Shown here one piece after another: positions 25,206-34,810 of a stretch of 56,094 nucleotides of DNA. Each line of letters opens with the position of its first letter. The first letter of the stretch is position 1. Source of the stretch: Planctomycetota bacterium (GTDB lineage: Bacteria > Planctomycetota > Planctomycetia > Pirellulales > UBA1268); NCBI GenBank assembly GCA_016872555.1, contig VGZO01000028.1, positions 1 through 56,094 on the forward strand, given 5' to 3'. Made by a program: the position numbers and the translations under genes. Below the pieces are notes generated by a model. It had not been told where the DNA came from. It saw nothing but the letters and a program-made list of their open reading frames with translations, and did no database searches.

Positions 25206-26936
25206 TCACGCCGTGGCGCCATCGCGCGGGAGAACGATGGTGAACGTGCTGCCTACTCCCGGTGTGCTCTCCACCGCGACGGTTCCGCCGTGCGCCAGGG
25301 CGATGTGTTTGACGATCGACAACCCCAGTCCCGTGCCGCCGAGCTTGCGGCTGCGCCCCTTGTCGATCCGGTAGAAGCGCTCGAACAGGCGGGGGAGATG
25401 CTCGGCCTCGATCCCGCAGCCCTCGTCACGCACCACCAGTCGGACGTGCGTCACCGCGCCGGCGCCGCTGCCCGGGGCGACGGTGATCCAGATCCGCCGG
25501 CCGGAATCGCTGTATTTGATGGCGTTGTCGACGAGGTTGATCAGCGCCTGCTCGAGGAGCGGGGCGTTGACCGCCGCGTCGAGGTCGGGAGGACACTCCC
25601 CCGCTAGCTCGATCGCCCGCTCGCGGGCCCGGGGGAGGCAGTCGGCGACCACGTTGTCGACGACGGTGGCCAGCACCACGTGCTCCACCGGCAGGCTGCC
25701 CGCCCCCTCCTGCTGCTCGATCCGCGACAGCGAGAGGAGATCCTCGATGATCGCTCCGAGGCGGTCCGCCTGCCGGGCGATGATCCGCAGGAACCGGCGC
25801 GAGTCGTCGGGGTCGTTGGCGGCCCCGTCGAGCAGGGTCTCGACGAACCCCTTGATCGAGGCCACCGGCGTCTTCAATTCGTGGGACACGTTGGCGACGA
25901 ACTCGCGGCGCACGTTTTCGAGCCGCCGGATGTCGGTAATGTCGTTGAGGACGATCACCGCCCCCCCTTCCCCGTACACGTCGCGCAGCGCCGTGCCACG
26001 CACGCGCAGCGTCCGATCGCGCGGGCCGCGGAGGAGGAGGTCGTCCTCGACGGGCGTCCGGCAGTCGATCGCCAGCAGGGCGAAGCGCCGGAGATCGGCG
26101 TTGTCGACGGCATCCTGGAGCGGCCGGCCGACGGCGCCGGCGCCGTCGAGGCCGAGAAGCTCGGCGGCGGTGGCGTTGATGCTCACGATCCGCTGCCGCG
26201 AGTCGATCGCCAGCACGCCTTCGATCATGCTGCCGAGGACCGCTTCCTGCTGGGTGCCCTGGCGGCCGATCGTCAGCCCGCGCTCGATGAGTTGACCGTG
26301 GAGCGTGGCGATCGCGGCCGACAGCGACGCCAGCTCGCGGCTCTCCGGGCGCTCGAGCGTGACCCCCTCGGTGCCGTCGGCGAGGCGCGTCGCCGTCCGC
26401 GCCAATTCCTCGACGGGACGCGTGAGCCGCGAGATCGCCAGGTACCCCAGGGCCGCGGCCGCCAATCCCCAGACGACCTGCCAGCCCAGGAGGGTGCGCT
26501 GGTCGCGGGCCAGACGCTTGTCGTCGCTCCCGGCCTGGAGGGTGACGCGCACCTGTCCGCCGGAGGCGGGGCCGGACTCCACGGCCCGGGTGACCGACAG
26601 CACGCGCTGCCGGGTCGCGGCATCGAACCGCGTCGTGCGCCGCGGGGGACCGGCCATCGTCGGGCCCGCCCCGACGGCGCCGGCCGGGGTGTCGGCGGCG
26701 ACGAACTCCACCGCCATGCCGTCGCTCCCCGACCAGATCCGGTGGGGCATCGACGCGCCCCCCGTGTCGAGCGCGGCGATCGCCAGCGCGGCGGCATCCT
26801 CGAGCCGCCGGAAGGCCGCGGCATCGGCGAGCCGTCCGAGGGACACGCTCGCCAGCCACGCGCCGGCGACGAACAGGCCGGCGAGCACCGCCGCCAACGC
26901 CGCGAAGAACTGCCAGACGAGCCGCGTGCGGGGCAT
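25206..26936 (-). CDS. phoR: Sensor histidine kinase (PhoR-like)
   Basis: A 576-residue membrane sensor. TM1 is at about 8-30, a periplasmic loop of ~115 residues follows, then TM2 at about 150-170. HAMP (about 170-220), a PAS domain (about 228-335: LGSMIEGVLAIDSRQRIVSI), HisKA with phospho-acceptor H352 (ANVSHELKTPVASIKGF) and HATPase_c with N box (NLVDNAIKYSD), G1 (DEGCGI), F box (LFERFYRIDKGRS) and G2 (GGTGLGLSIVKHI) follow. The organisation with PAS after HAMP is that of PhoR, whose partner regulator is encoded 28 bp upstream in the same direction. A phosphate-starvation role is inferred from the class only; pst genes are absent here. Confidence 0.93.
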   Translation of the reverse strand: MPRTRLVWQFFAALAAVLAGLFVAGAWLASVSLGRLADAAAFRRLEDAAALAIAALDTGGASMPHRIWSGSDGMAVEFVAADTPAGAVGAGPTMAGPPRRTTRFDAATRQRVLSVTRAVESGPASGGQVRVTLQAGSDDKRLARDQRTLLGWQVVWGLAAAALGYLAISRLTRPVEELARTATRLADGTEGVTLERPESRELASLSAAIATLHGQLIERGLTIGRQGTQQEAVLGSMIEGVLAIDSRQRIVSINATAAELLGLDGAGAVGRPLQDAVDNADLRRFALLAIDCRTPVEDDLLLRGPRDRTLRVRGTALRDVYGEGGAVIVLNDITDIRRLENVRREFVANVSHELKTPVASIKGFVETLLDGAANDPDDSRRFLRIIARQADRLGAIIEDLLSLSRIEQQEGAGSLPVEHVVLATVVDNVVADCLPRARERAIELAGECPPDLDAAVNAPLLEQALINLVDNAIKYSDSGRRIWITVAPGSGAGAVTHVRLVVRDEGCGIEAEHLPRLFERFYRIDKGRSRKLGGTGLGLSIVKHIALAHGGTVAVESTPGVGSTFTIVLPRDGATA

Positions 26937-26964
26937 ACGAGGGGTGACCGGCGACCACGGTCGC

Positions 26965-27678
26965 TCAGGGCCGGAACCGATAGCCGACGCCGCGGACGGT
27001 CTCGATGTACCTGCCGTGAACGCCGAGCTTCTTCCGCAGACCGGCCACCTGGACGTCGACCGACCGCTCCGTGACAGGATAATCCTCTCCGCGGACGGCG
27101 TCGACGATCTGCGTCCGGGTGTAGGCCCAGCCGGGACGCTTGGCGAGGAACTGCAGCAGCGCGAATTCGGTGTAGGTCAGCTCGAGCGGCGTGCCGGCGA
27201 GGATCACCTCGTGGCGACCGGGATGGATCGACAGTTCGTGGACGCGGATCGTGGTGTCGAGCTCGGTCTCACGGCGGCGCAGCAGTGCCTTGACGCGGGC
27301 GACGAGCACGCGCGGGCTGAACGGCTTGGCGATGTAGTCGTCGGAACCGTGTTCGAGCCCGGCGACGATGTCGCTCTCCTCGCTCTTGGCGGTGAGCATC
27401 ACGATCGGGATCTCGCGCGTCTTCGATTCGCTCTTCAGCCGCCGGCAGACCTCGAGCCCGTCGATCCCCGGCAGCATGACATCGAGCACGATCAGGTCCG
27501 GTGGCTGGCGGCGGACGCTGCGCAGCGCGTCTTCGCCGGTCGCCACACAGGTCACCTGGTAGCCCTCGCGCGAGAGGTTGTAGCGGAGGAGCTCGAGGAG
27601 GTCGTCCTCGTCGTCGACGACGAGGATCCGCTGGGCCGCGGCGTCGTCGGCCTTGTTCCGGGAGGGGTTTGGTTTCAC
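26965..27678 (-). CDS. phoB: OmpR/PhoB-family response regulator
   Basis: A 237-residue regulator. The receiver domain (about 17-130) has the acidic pair VVDDEDD, phospho-acceptor D66 in LIVLDVMLPG, T in VMLTAKS and K in YIAKPFSPR. The C-terminal winged helix (about 140-235) ends in RSVDVQVAGLRKKLG and TVRGVGYRFRP, typical of the OmpR/PhoB class. It is the first gene of the pair with the PhoR-like kinase and probably controls genes elsewhere. Between its start (27678) and the SNF2 stop (27845) lie 166 bp, which should contain the operon promoter; I could not pick one with confidence. Confidence 0.93.
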   Translation of the reverse strand: MKPNPSRNKADDAAAQRILVVDDEDDLLELLRYNLSREGYQVTCVATGEDALRSVRRQPPDLIVLDVMLPGIDGLEVCRRLKSESKTREIPIVMLTAKSEESDIVAGLEHGSDDYIAKPFSPRVLVARVKALLRRRETELDTTIRVHELSIHPGRHEVILAGTPLELTYTEFALLQFLAKRPGWAYTRTQIVDAVRGEDYPVTERSVDVQVAGLRKKLGVHGRYIETVRGVGYRFRP

Positions 27679-27844
27679 CTGCCGTCGCCTCGGAACCGCC
27701 GGGGCTGTGCGCCGGACCCGCCACGCCGGATCGGCCGGCCCTGGATCGGCCCAGAGTGTACGCCGGCCCGGAACCGGGGGTGTTAGTTTTCGGTGAATCC
27801 TGGCCCCGGCGCGGGGACACCGCCCGCCACCTGGGGGGCGCGGC

Positions 27845-30800
27845 TCACGACAGCAGCAGCTCGACGTCGTCGGCCGACAGACTGGTGATCATGTTCTCGT
27901 CGGCGCGGACGATCGAGTCGGCCAGCTCGCGCTTCCGCGCCTGAAGGGCGAGGATCTTCTCCTCGACCGTGTCACGGGCGATGAGCCGGTAGGCGAACAC
28001 GCGCCGTGTCTGGCCGATGCGGTGTGCGCGGTCGACGGCCTGTGCCTCGACGGCGGGATTCCACCACGGGTCGAGGATATAGATGTAGTCGGCGGCGGTG
28101 AGGTTGAGCCCCTGCCCGCCGGCCTTGAGGCTGACGAGGAACAGCCGGCAGTCGGGGTCTTCCTGGAAGCGGGTCACGCGCGCCTGCCGGTCGGTCGTCT
28201 TGCCGTCGAGGTACTCGTAGGTCTGGCCGCGGCCGTCGAGGTGATGGCGGAGGATCGCGAGGAAACTGGTGAACTGGCTGAACACCAGGACCTTGTGCCC
28301 CTCGTCGATCACCTCGCCGAGTTGCTCGAGGAGGGTCTCCAGCTTCGCCCCCGGTTCGTCGATCCGCGACGGATCGATCAGCGCCGGGTGGCACGCCGTC
28401 TGCCGCAGCCGGAGCAGCGCCTCGAGGACCGCGAACCGCGCCTTGCCGATCCCCAGCCTGCCGATGCGGCCGGAGAGCTCGAGACGGTAGTGCTCGCGGA
28501 GCTCGTCGTAGGTCTTGCGCTGCGATTCGCCGAGCTCGCAGAAGATCGTCTGCTCGGTCTTCTCGGGAAGGTCGGAGAGCACCTGCGCCTTGGTGCGCCG
28601 CAGCAGGAACGGCTTGACCGCTCGGGCGACCACCTCGGCAGCCCCGGTTCCCTGGCCGCCGGCGAGGAACCGCTTGAGCCGCGACGCGCTGCCCAGTTGG
28701 CCGGGATTGAGGAACTCGAAGATGCTCCACAGCTCGCCGATGTGGTTCTCGACCGGCGTCCCGGTCAGCGCCAGGCGGTGCCGGGCACGCAACAGCCGGC
28801 ACGCCTTGGCAGCCTGGCTGCCGGCATTCTTGATCGACTGGGCCTCGTCGAGGACGACGTAGTCGAACTCGACCTCGCGATGGCGGACGATGTCGCGGCG
28901 GAGCGTGCCGTAGGTGGTGAGGACGACGTCGTGATCGGTCATCGACCCGGCTGCCTCGCCACGCGTGTTGCCGGTGTGGTTGAGGACGCGCAGCTGCGGC
29001 GCGAAGCGAGTCGCCTCCTCGATCCAGTTGAACACCAGGCTCTTGGGCACGATGACCAGCGACGGGCGGTGGCCGAGGCCACCGGCCTCGAGGGTCGCCC
29101 GACGGCGGACGAGCATCGCCAGGACCTGGATCGTCTTGCCAAGACCCATGTCGTCGGCCAGGCAGCCGCCCAGCCCCATCCGCTCCAGGAACGTCAGCCA
29201 GCCGAGGCCCTCGCGCTGGTAGTGGCGCAGCGTCCCCTGGAATCCGGTCGGCTCGGTTTCCGCCTCCGGCCGATCGCCGGCCGCCAGCTCGGCACGCAGG
29301 TGCGCGAACGCCTCGTCCACCTGCGACTGCGGCTGCCCGGCGAGCAGGGCGTCGAGGAGGGCGACCTGGAGCCGGCTGTAGCGCAGCCGGCCGTCGTGCC
29401 GTGTCGCCAGGGCGATCATCGGCTCGAACTGCTCGGCCATCCCCTCCGGCAGGATCCCCAGCGAGCCGTCGGACAGCTCCACCGCACGCGATCCGGAGGC
29501 AAGCGCCTCGAGAATCGCGGGGAGGTCGCCGGTCACGCCGCCGAAGTCGATGCTCCCGGCGAGTTCGAACCAGTCGATTCCGCTGGTCACGTTCCAGGCG
29601 ACGCTGCCCGCCGGACGGTAACGGCGGCCCGAGACCTCGACGTTCCAGCCGGCGGCCGCGAGCTGCGGCACCGACGCGTCGAGCCGCGCCCGGGCCATCT
29701 CGACGTGGTGATCGGGGGGCGTGCCCGCGGCGTCGGGCCGGGCCGGCGAGGCACCGAGGCGCACCAGATGACCCAGTGCCACGCGCTCGGCGGCACGGTT
29801 GCGGCGCACGAGCAACCGTCGGTCGGCATCGGCGGCGCCCCCCGCCGGATCGTCGGCGGCGACCGACAGACCGCCGTAATCGAACCACACCCGTCCCGCC
29901 AGCTGGACGCGCGGGGCGGTCCGTCGGCGCCGCGCCGGCCCGGCATCGGCCGGCTCGTCGTCGATCACCGTCCGGGAGTCGTCGAGGACGAGCCGGGGGC
30001 GCGGCGAACCCGATTCCACGGTCCAGCGGCACCACGCCGGCAGCTCCAGCCGCGGCATGTCGGCCAGCGCCGCCAAGCGCACGATCAACTGATCGACCTG
30101 GGCCCCGGCGCATTCGAGCGGCCCACGCCGCTCGAACTGCTCCATCCAGCCGGTCGCCTCCTCGACCGCCAGCCGGGCGAGCCGGTCGGCGAAGATCACC
30201 AGCCCCGCTCGGAGGATCGCGCGCGGTTCGGCCAGTTCGCGGCGCTCGCTCCCGCGGACGAGCATTCCGCGGAGTGTGGCCTTGCCCGGCCGAGGTCCGG
30301 TCGCGGGGCCGTCGCTCATCTCGCGGAGCGACTCACCGCGGAGCTCGGCGCGCTCGTCGGGGCCGAGCACCAACGCGAACGACCAGGGGCGGCCGCCGTC
30401 CCAGGTGAGCGGGATGACCGTGTCGGGGTGGCGGCGGGCGTCGGGCTGGATCACCAGCCGCCCGCTTTCGCACAGTGCGGCGAGGCGTGCCGACGCGGCC
30501 CGTGGGTTGACGGCGATCCGGGCGATCGTCCGCCGCTCCAGGGCCTCTCCGCTCCCGTCCCCCACCACCTGGGCGCCGACCAGCCCGGCGAGGATCTCCT
30601 GCTCGGCGGCATCGAGGTCGTCGAAGGGGACCTCGGTGCCGGGGCCGGAGCCGATGATCACCGCCCGTGGGCGTCCCGTCGCCTGGCCGGCGACGTCGAG
30701 CTGCATCCGGGCGGGGAGGAGGATCGCCGAGCGGCTCTCGGTGGAGGCGCCCAGATCGAGGAGAAACACCAGCCCGCCGCCCTGCCGCCGGGCCTCGGCG

Positions 30801-31333
30801 AGGGGAAAACCCCGGCCGCGGACCGCCGGCTCCACCAGCCGGCGGCGCTCCTCGAGGTCTGTCAGCCAGGCGGGCTGCCGGCCTCCGCGCCGGTCCGCCG
30901 CCACCGGCGGCGCGACGGGCACGGCGGCGGCGGGGGAATCATCGTCATCCTCCGCCGCGGGCGCGAAGGCGTCGTCCTCGATCTCGTCGGCCGCTCCCTC
31001 GTCGGGGAGCACTTCCAGGACCAGCGGCGTGTGGTCGCCGATCCGCGACAGCAGGCCGCGGCGATCGACTTCGAGGAGGACGGCGGCGAGGATCGCGCAC
31101 GGTTCGCCGAGGCGACCGCGATCGGTCGAGCAGCGGACCTCGAGCGTCATTCCACCGCGGCGTCCGGCCGACAACTCGAGGTGCACCTCGTGCACCACTC
31201 CCGCTTCCTGGCTGACCACCGCCTGCACGCGCCCGACACGCGGGCAGGAGACGCGGATCTCGTCGACGGCTCGTGCGGCGGCGACGTCGGCCGGGTCGAA
31301 GAGGTGGAAGAGGCGTTGCTGGAAGCTCGACAT
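27845..31333 (-). CDS. SNF2/Rad54-family DEAD-like helicase
   Basis: A 1162-residue ATP-dependent translocase. The N-terminal ~600 residues are a bacterial SNF2-associated region rich in beta-strand, with an acidic insert at about 110-130 and no visible CxC SWIM zinc motif. The helicase core starts near 680: Walker A LADDMGLGKTIQ (about 716-727), LVIVPKSLVFNW, DEAQSIKN (about 826), ALTGTPVENH, then the C-terminal lobe with VFSQFTSFL, SLKAGGQGLNLTAADYI and VDRAHRIGQTRRVFAYRLI. Bacterial SNF2 proteins of this type remodel nucleoprotein or displace RNA polymerase; some belong to defence systems, but nothing next to it suggests that here. It is likely monocistronic. Confidence 0.94.
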   Translation of the reverse strand: MSSFQQRLFHLFDPADVAAARAVDEIRVSCPRVGRVQAVVSQEAGVVHEVHLELSAGRRGGMTLEVRCSTDRGRLGEPCAILAAVLLEVDRRGLLSRIGDHTPLVLEVLPDEGAADEIEDDAFAPAAEDDDDSPAAAVPVAPPVAADRRGGRQPAWLTDLEERRRLVEPAVRGRGFPLAEARRQGGGLVFLLDLGASTESRSAILLPARMQLDVAGQATGRPRAVIIGSGPGTEVPFDDLDAAEQEILAGLVGAQVVGDGSGEALERRTIARIAVNPRAASARLAALCESGRLVIQPDARRHPDTVIPLTWDGGRPWSFALVLGPDERAELRGESLREMSDGPATGPRPGKATLRGMLVRGSERRELAEPRAILRAGLVIFADRLARLAVEEATGWMEQFERRGPLECAGAQVDQLIVRLAALADMPRLELPAWCRWTVESGSPRPRLVLDDSRTVIDDEPADAGPARRRRTAPRVQLAGRVWFDYGGLSVAADDPAGGAADADRRLLVRRNRAAERVALGHLVRLGASPARPDAAGTPPDHHVEMARARLDASVPQLAAAGWNVEVSGRRYRPAGSVAWNVTSGIDWFELAGSIDFGGVTGDLPAILEALASGSRAVELSDGSLGILPEGMAEQFEPMIALATRHDGRLRYSRLQVALLDALLAGQPQSQVDEAFAHLRAELAAGDRPEAETEPTGFQGTLRHYQREGLGWLTFLERMGLGGCLADDMGLGKTIQVLAMLVRRRATLEAGGLGHRPSLVIVPKSLVFNWIEEATRFAPQLRVLNHTGNTRGEAAGSMTDHDVVLTTYGTLRRDIVRHREVEFDYVVLDEAQSIKNAGSQAAKACRLLRARHRLALTGTPVENHIGELWSIFEFLNPGQLGSASRLKRFLAGGQGTGAAEVVARAVKPFLLRRTKAQVLSDLPEKTEQTIFCELGESQRKTYDELREHYRLELSGRIGRLGIGKARFAVLEALLRLRQTACHPALIDPSRIDEPGAKLETLLEQLGEVIDEGHKVLVFSQFTSFLAILRHHLDGRGQTYEYLDGKTTDRQARVTRFQEDPDCRLFLVSLKAGGQGLNLTAADYIYILDPWWNPAVEAQAVDRAHRIGQTRRVFAYRLIARDTVEEKILALQARKRELADSIVRADENMITSLSADDVELLLS

Positions 31334-31436
31334 GCAAGCGGTCCCGGCGGGCTTCGGACCGTCCCGGGGGGCCGGCGGCGCGAAGCAGGCTGTTGTACCC
31401 CGGCGGGGGGCGGCGTGGCGAACAGTGCCGCGGTCA

Positions 31437-32498
31437 TCAGCCGCCGCGGGCGGTGGCGATCAGCTCGAGGACGTTTTCCACCGGTGTCTCGGGGAGCACC
31501 CCGTGGCCGAGGTTGAGCACATGACCCGGCCGGCCGGCGACGGCGTCGAGCAGCTCCCGCGTCCGCCGGCGGACGGTCGCCCGGTCGGCGAGCAGGAGCG
31601 TGGGGTCGAGATTCCCCTGGACGGCACGGTCGGCCCCGACAGCCCGCCAGGCGTCGAGCAGGTCGATCCGCCAGTCGATCCCGATCACCGTCCCGCCGGC
31701 GGACGCCAGATGGGGCAACAGCGCCGGGTTTCCCGTGGCGAAGTGGATCACGGGCGCCCGCCGCGACGCCGCCTCGAGCGCCACGCGCGAATGGGGGAGC
31801 ACGTAGCGGACGTAGTCGGCGGGCCCGAGGCACCCGACCCAGCTGTCGAATAGCTGCACCGCCTGCGCCCCGGCATCGAGCTGCGCGCAGAGGAACCGGC
31901 TCACTGCCCGTGCCAGCCGTCCCATCAGGTCGTGCCAGGCCGATTCGTGGCGGAGCATGAAGGAGCGCGTCCGCTGCCAGGAGCGGCTGGTTCCCCCTTC
32001 GATGCAGTACCCGGCGAGCGTGAACGGCGCGCCGGCGAACCCGATCACCGGGATCGAGTCGTCGAGGCCGGCGCGCGTCGCCGCGACGCAGTCCATCACG
32101 TACCCCAGCGCGTCGACGTCGCCGAGCTCGTGGAACCGCCCGAGGTCGGCCGGATCGCGGAGGGGATTGTGGATCACCGGCCCCTCGCCGGCGGCGAACT
32201 CCAGGTCCATCCCCATCGGCTCGAGGATCGGCAGCAGGTCGCTGAAGATGATCGCGGCGTCGACCCCGAGGCACTCGACGGTGGCGATCATCACGTCGGC
32301 CGCGAGGCGCGGCGTCTTCACCAGCTCCATGAACCCGACACGATCGCGGACCTGCCGGTATTCGGGGAGATAGCGGCCGGCCTGGCGCATCAGCCACACC
32401 GGAGTCCGCTCGACCGGCTCACGGCGGCAGGCGCGGAGGAACAGCGCGTGGGAATAGCGGTCGGTGGCGGTGGGCGGGGGCGTGGCCGCGGGGATCAT
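31437..32498 (-). CDS. hemE: Uroporphyrinogen decarboxylase HemE
   Basis: Decarboxylates uroporphyrinogen III to coproporphyrinogen III in haem synthesis; a cytosolic dimer. At 353 residues it has the usual length. The signature PVWLMRQAGRYLPEYR is at 33-48, with FSDLLPILEPMG, GFAGAPFTLAGYCIEGG, DSWVGCLGPADY and the C-terminal LNLGHGVLPETPVENV (His of the active-site region). The start ATG 32498 gives a short leader before the domain; open frame continues upstream but is not homologous. It is divergent from ccsA-hemA across 104 bp, grouping three haem or cytochrome genes around one promoter region. Confidence 0.97.
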   Translation of the reverse strand: MIPAATPPPTATDRYSHALFLRACRREPVERTPVWLMRQAGRYLPEYRQVRDRVGFMELVKTPRLAADVMIATVECLGVDAAIIFSDLLPILEPMGMDLEFAAGEGPVIHNPLRDPADLGRFHELGDVDALGYVMDCVAATRAGLDDSIPVIGFAGAPFTLAGYCIEGGTSRSWQRTRSFMLRHESAWHDLMGRLARAVSRFLCAQLDAGAQAVQLFDSWVGCLGPADYVRYVLPHSRVALEAASRRAPVIHFATGNPALLPHLASAGGTVIGIDWRIDLLDAWRAVGADRAVQGNLDPTLLLADRATVRRRTRELLDAVAGRPGHVLNLGHGVLPETPVENVLELIATARGG

Positions 32499-32602
32499 CG
32501 GCGCAGTATAGGGTGGATCGAGCGGCGGTTTCGGCCGCGGGATCGGATCCGCGGGCCGACTACAATAGGTCGGTTCAGCATTCCCCCGAGGACCGGGTCG
32601 GG
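32499..32602. promoter_or_regulatory. Divergent promoter region between hemE and ccsA-hemA
   Basis: On the plus strand TACAAT (32561-32566; 5/6 to TATAAT) stands 36 nt before the ccsA start. On the minus strand TATACT (32505-32510) lies only 7 nt before the hemE ATG, which if used would give a nearly leaderless mRNA. No good -35 hexamers were found, so both are tentative. A shared regulator of haem synthesis is possible but no operator is obvious. Confidence 0.35.
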
Positions 32603-33487
32603 ATGGGTGAATTCGTGGCGGGCATCTCCGTCGTCTGCTTCGCCGCCAGCTATCTGGTGGCGCTGGCCTGCGAAGGCTCGCGGCTGCTGTTCCGCTCCGG
32701 GATCCGCGGGGCGGCGATGGTGGCGTTCGCCGCCGCGGGGCTGGTCGCCCACACCCTGTTCCTCGGGTGGCGGGCCGCCCACGAGCCGGCCGTGCCGCTG
32801 TCGAGCCCATTCGATTGGTATCTCCTGGCCGCGTGGCTGTTGGCCGGCGGCTATCTGTGGGCGACGCTCGCCAACCCGCGGACCCCGGTCGGATTGTTCC
32901 TCCTGCCGGTCGTCCTCGGGCTCATCGGCGCGGCCGAGATCTCGAGCCGCGAGCCCTTTCCCCAGAGCCCGGCGACTCAGGCCTGGGGGGCGGTCCACGG
33001 CGTGTTCAACCTTGCCGCCAGCGTCGCCGTGGCGGTCGGCGGGACTGCCGGCGTGATGTGGCTGTTGCAGGCGGGACGGCTCGCGCAGCACCGCGCCGCG
33101 ACTCCGGGCCTGCGCCTGCCGAGCCTCGAGAAACTCGCCGGCACGCTGCAGTGGACGTTCCCGGCCGCCGCCTCGACCGCGGCAGCGGGGTTCGTCTCCG
33201 GTCTGGTGCTCAACGCCGTCAACCACCGGCGCGGCCTGCTTGACACGATCCCCTGGAGCGATCCGGTGATCATTCGCCTCGGGGCGCTGGTGGCATGGCT
33301 CGTGGTCGCGGCCGCCATCGCCCAGGCCGTCCGCCATCGCCCCGGGGCGGCGCGGACCCGTGCATTCTTGGCAGTGGCGAGCCTGATCTGCCTCACGGCG
33401 AGCATCCTGTGGGGCGTTCTCGGCCACTCGCGCCACGGCGTGCCCCCCGATGCCCCGCCACCACCGCCGGCCGGGGTGCGGCCATGA
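32603..33487 (+). CDS. ccsA: CcsA/HemX-family cytochrome c assembly membrane protein
   Basis: A 294-residue protein with about eight hydrophobic segments (MGEFVAGISVVCFAASYLVA, GAAMVAFAAAGLVAHTLFL, WYLLAAWLLAGGYLW and so on), a WD-like motif in SSPFDWYLL, and histidines in the loops (AAHEPAV, AVHGVFNLA, NAVNHRRG) where the family binds haem. In many bacteria the hemA neighbour of this family is called HemX. The choice between a cytochrome c maturation factor and a HemA-modulating HemX is not settled. ATG 32603 is used. Its TGA overlaps the ATG of hemA by 4 bp (ATGA), so the two are translationally coupled. Confidence 0.85.
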   Translation: MGEFVAGISVVCFAASYLVALACEGSRLLFRSGIRGAAMVAFAAAGLVAHTLFLGWRAAHEPAVPLSSPFDWYLLAAWLLAGGYLWATLANPRTPVGLFLLPVVLGLIGAAEISSREPFPQSPATQAWGAVHGVFNLAASVAVAVGGTAGVMWLLQAGRLAQHRAATPGLRLPSLEKLAGTLQWTFPAAASTAAAGFVSGLVLNAVNHRRGLLDTIPWSDPVIIRLGALVAWLVVAAAIAQAVRHRPGAARTRAFLAVASLICLTASILWGVLGHSRHGVPPDAPPPPPAGVRP

Positions 33488-34758
33488 CGCTCGCCTTCGC
33501 CGGGGGAACGCACCGCACCGTGCCGCTCGACCTCCGCGAGCGGCTCGCCTTCTCCGCCGACCAGGCGGCCGAGGCGCTGCGACGCTTCCGCGACCGCTTC
33601 CCGGGCCGCGAGGTCGTGCTCCTTTCGACCTGCAACCGCGTCGAGCTGTACGCCGCCGGCGGCGCCGACACGGCGGCCCCGTCGCCAGGCCAGATCGTGT
33701 CGTTCCTCGCCGAGTGCCGGGGAATCGACGAACGTGTACTCGCCCCGGTGCTCGACGGGGACCGCGACGAGGCGGTCGTTCGCCACCTGTTCGGCGTCGC
33801 CTCGGGGCTCGACAGCATGGTGCTCGGCGAGCCGCAGATCCTCGCCCAGGTCAAGCAGGCCTGGGCCCTGGCGCAGGACAGCCGGACCGCCGGGCCGCTG
33901 ACCGGCGACCTGTTCCAGGCGGCGCTGCGGACCGCCAAGCGCGTCGCCAGCGAGACGGCGCTGGGCCGCGAGCGGCTCTCGATCCCGAGCGTCGCCGTCA
34001 ACGACTTCGCCCGCGGTGTCTTCGAACGCTTCGACGACAAGCGCGTGCTCTTGGTGGGCGCCGGGAAGATGGCCCGCGAGACGCTCCGCTACCTCCGCGA
34101 GGCGGGGGCCCGCGACATCGTGGTCCTCAACCGCACGGCGGCCCGGAGCGCGGAGCTCGCCGCCGAGATCGGCGGCCGGGCGGGGAGCCTCGCCGACATC
34201 GTGGCCGAGCTCGCCGCGGCCGATCTGGTAGTGAGCACGACCGGTGCCAGCCAGCCGGTCGTTTCGCTCGACGCCTTCCGCCAGGCGGAGCCGCGGCGCG
34301 GTGGCCGGGCGCTGGTGGTCCTCGACCTCGCCGTGCCGCGCGACTTCGATCCGCGGATCGGCACGCGGCCGGGGGTGTGGCTGACGGCGATCGACGACCT
34401 CGCCGCCGCCTGCGACGCCAACCGCAAGAGCCGGCAGCGCGAGGTGCCGGCGGCGCTGGCGATCGTCGACGAGGAGGCGCGGCGGTTCATGGGGGACCTC
34501 CACCATCGCTCGACGGCACCGGTGATCGAGCAGCTCCGTGCCGGCTGGAGCGAGCGCGGTGACGCGGAGCTCGAGCGGCTGTTCCGCCGCCTGCCGGACC
34601 TCGACGACGCGGCGCGGAGCGAGATCCGTCAGGCATTCGAGCGCTACGCGGCCAAGCTCCTCCACGTCCCGCTCAAGTCGCTGCGCACAGCCAGCCACGC
34701 CGGGCCGCCGCACGGCCTCCTCGACGCCCTCAAGCGGCTCTTCGACCTCAAGGACTGA
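33484..34758 (+). CDS. hemA: Glutamyl-tRNA reductase HemA
   Basis: Reduces glutamyl-tRNA(Glu) to glutamate-1-semialdehyde, the first committed step of C5-pathway tetrapyrrole synthesis. The catalytic Cys50 is in LLSTCNRVELY, and the conserved GLDSMVLGEPQILAQVKQAW, SVAVNDFARGVF and LVGAGKMARETLRYL (NADPH-binding GAGKM) follow. The C-terminal helical dimerisation domain ends in a Leu-rich HGLLDALKRLFDLKD. At 424 residues the length is normal. It overlaps ccsA/hemX by 4 bp and ends 52 bp before the convergent toxin gene. Confidence 0.97.
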   Translation: MTLAFAGGTHRTVPLDLRERLAFSADQAAEALRRFRDRFPGREVVLLSTCNRVELYAAGGADTAAPSPGQIVSFLAECRGIDERVLAPVLDGDRDEAVVRHLFGVASGLDSMVLGEPQILAQVKQAWALAQDSRTAGPLTGDLFQAALRTAKRVASETALGRERLSIPSVAVNDFARGVFERFDDKRVLLVGAGKMARETLRYLREAGARDIVVLNRTAARSAELAAEIGGRAGSLADIVAELAAADLVVSTTGASQPVVSLDAFRQAEPRRGGRALVVLDLAVPRDFDPRIGTRPGVWLTAIDDLAAACDANRKSRQREVPAALAIVDEEARRFMGDLHHRSTAPVIEQLRAGWSERGDAELERLFRRLPDLDDAARSEIRQAFERYAAKLLHVPLKSLRTASHAGPPHGLLDALKRLFDLKD

Positions 34759-34810
34759 GAGATCTCGCGAGGCTGGCGGAGGCATGACCGAGGGTAGCGG
34801 CTGGCGGCGA

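Noticed and set aside
27845-31333. SNF2 helicase as part of a defence system
   Set aside because: Its neighbours are a two-component pair and hemE; no phospholipase, methylase or other defence partner is adjacent, so a defence role is not supported.
28022-31516. A 1164-codon plus-strand frame opposite the SNF2 gene
   Set aside because: It is the antisense of the helicase with low-complexity composition and no recognisable domain.
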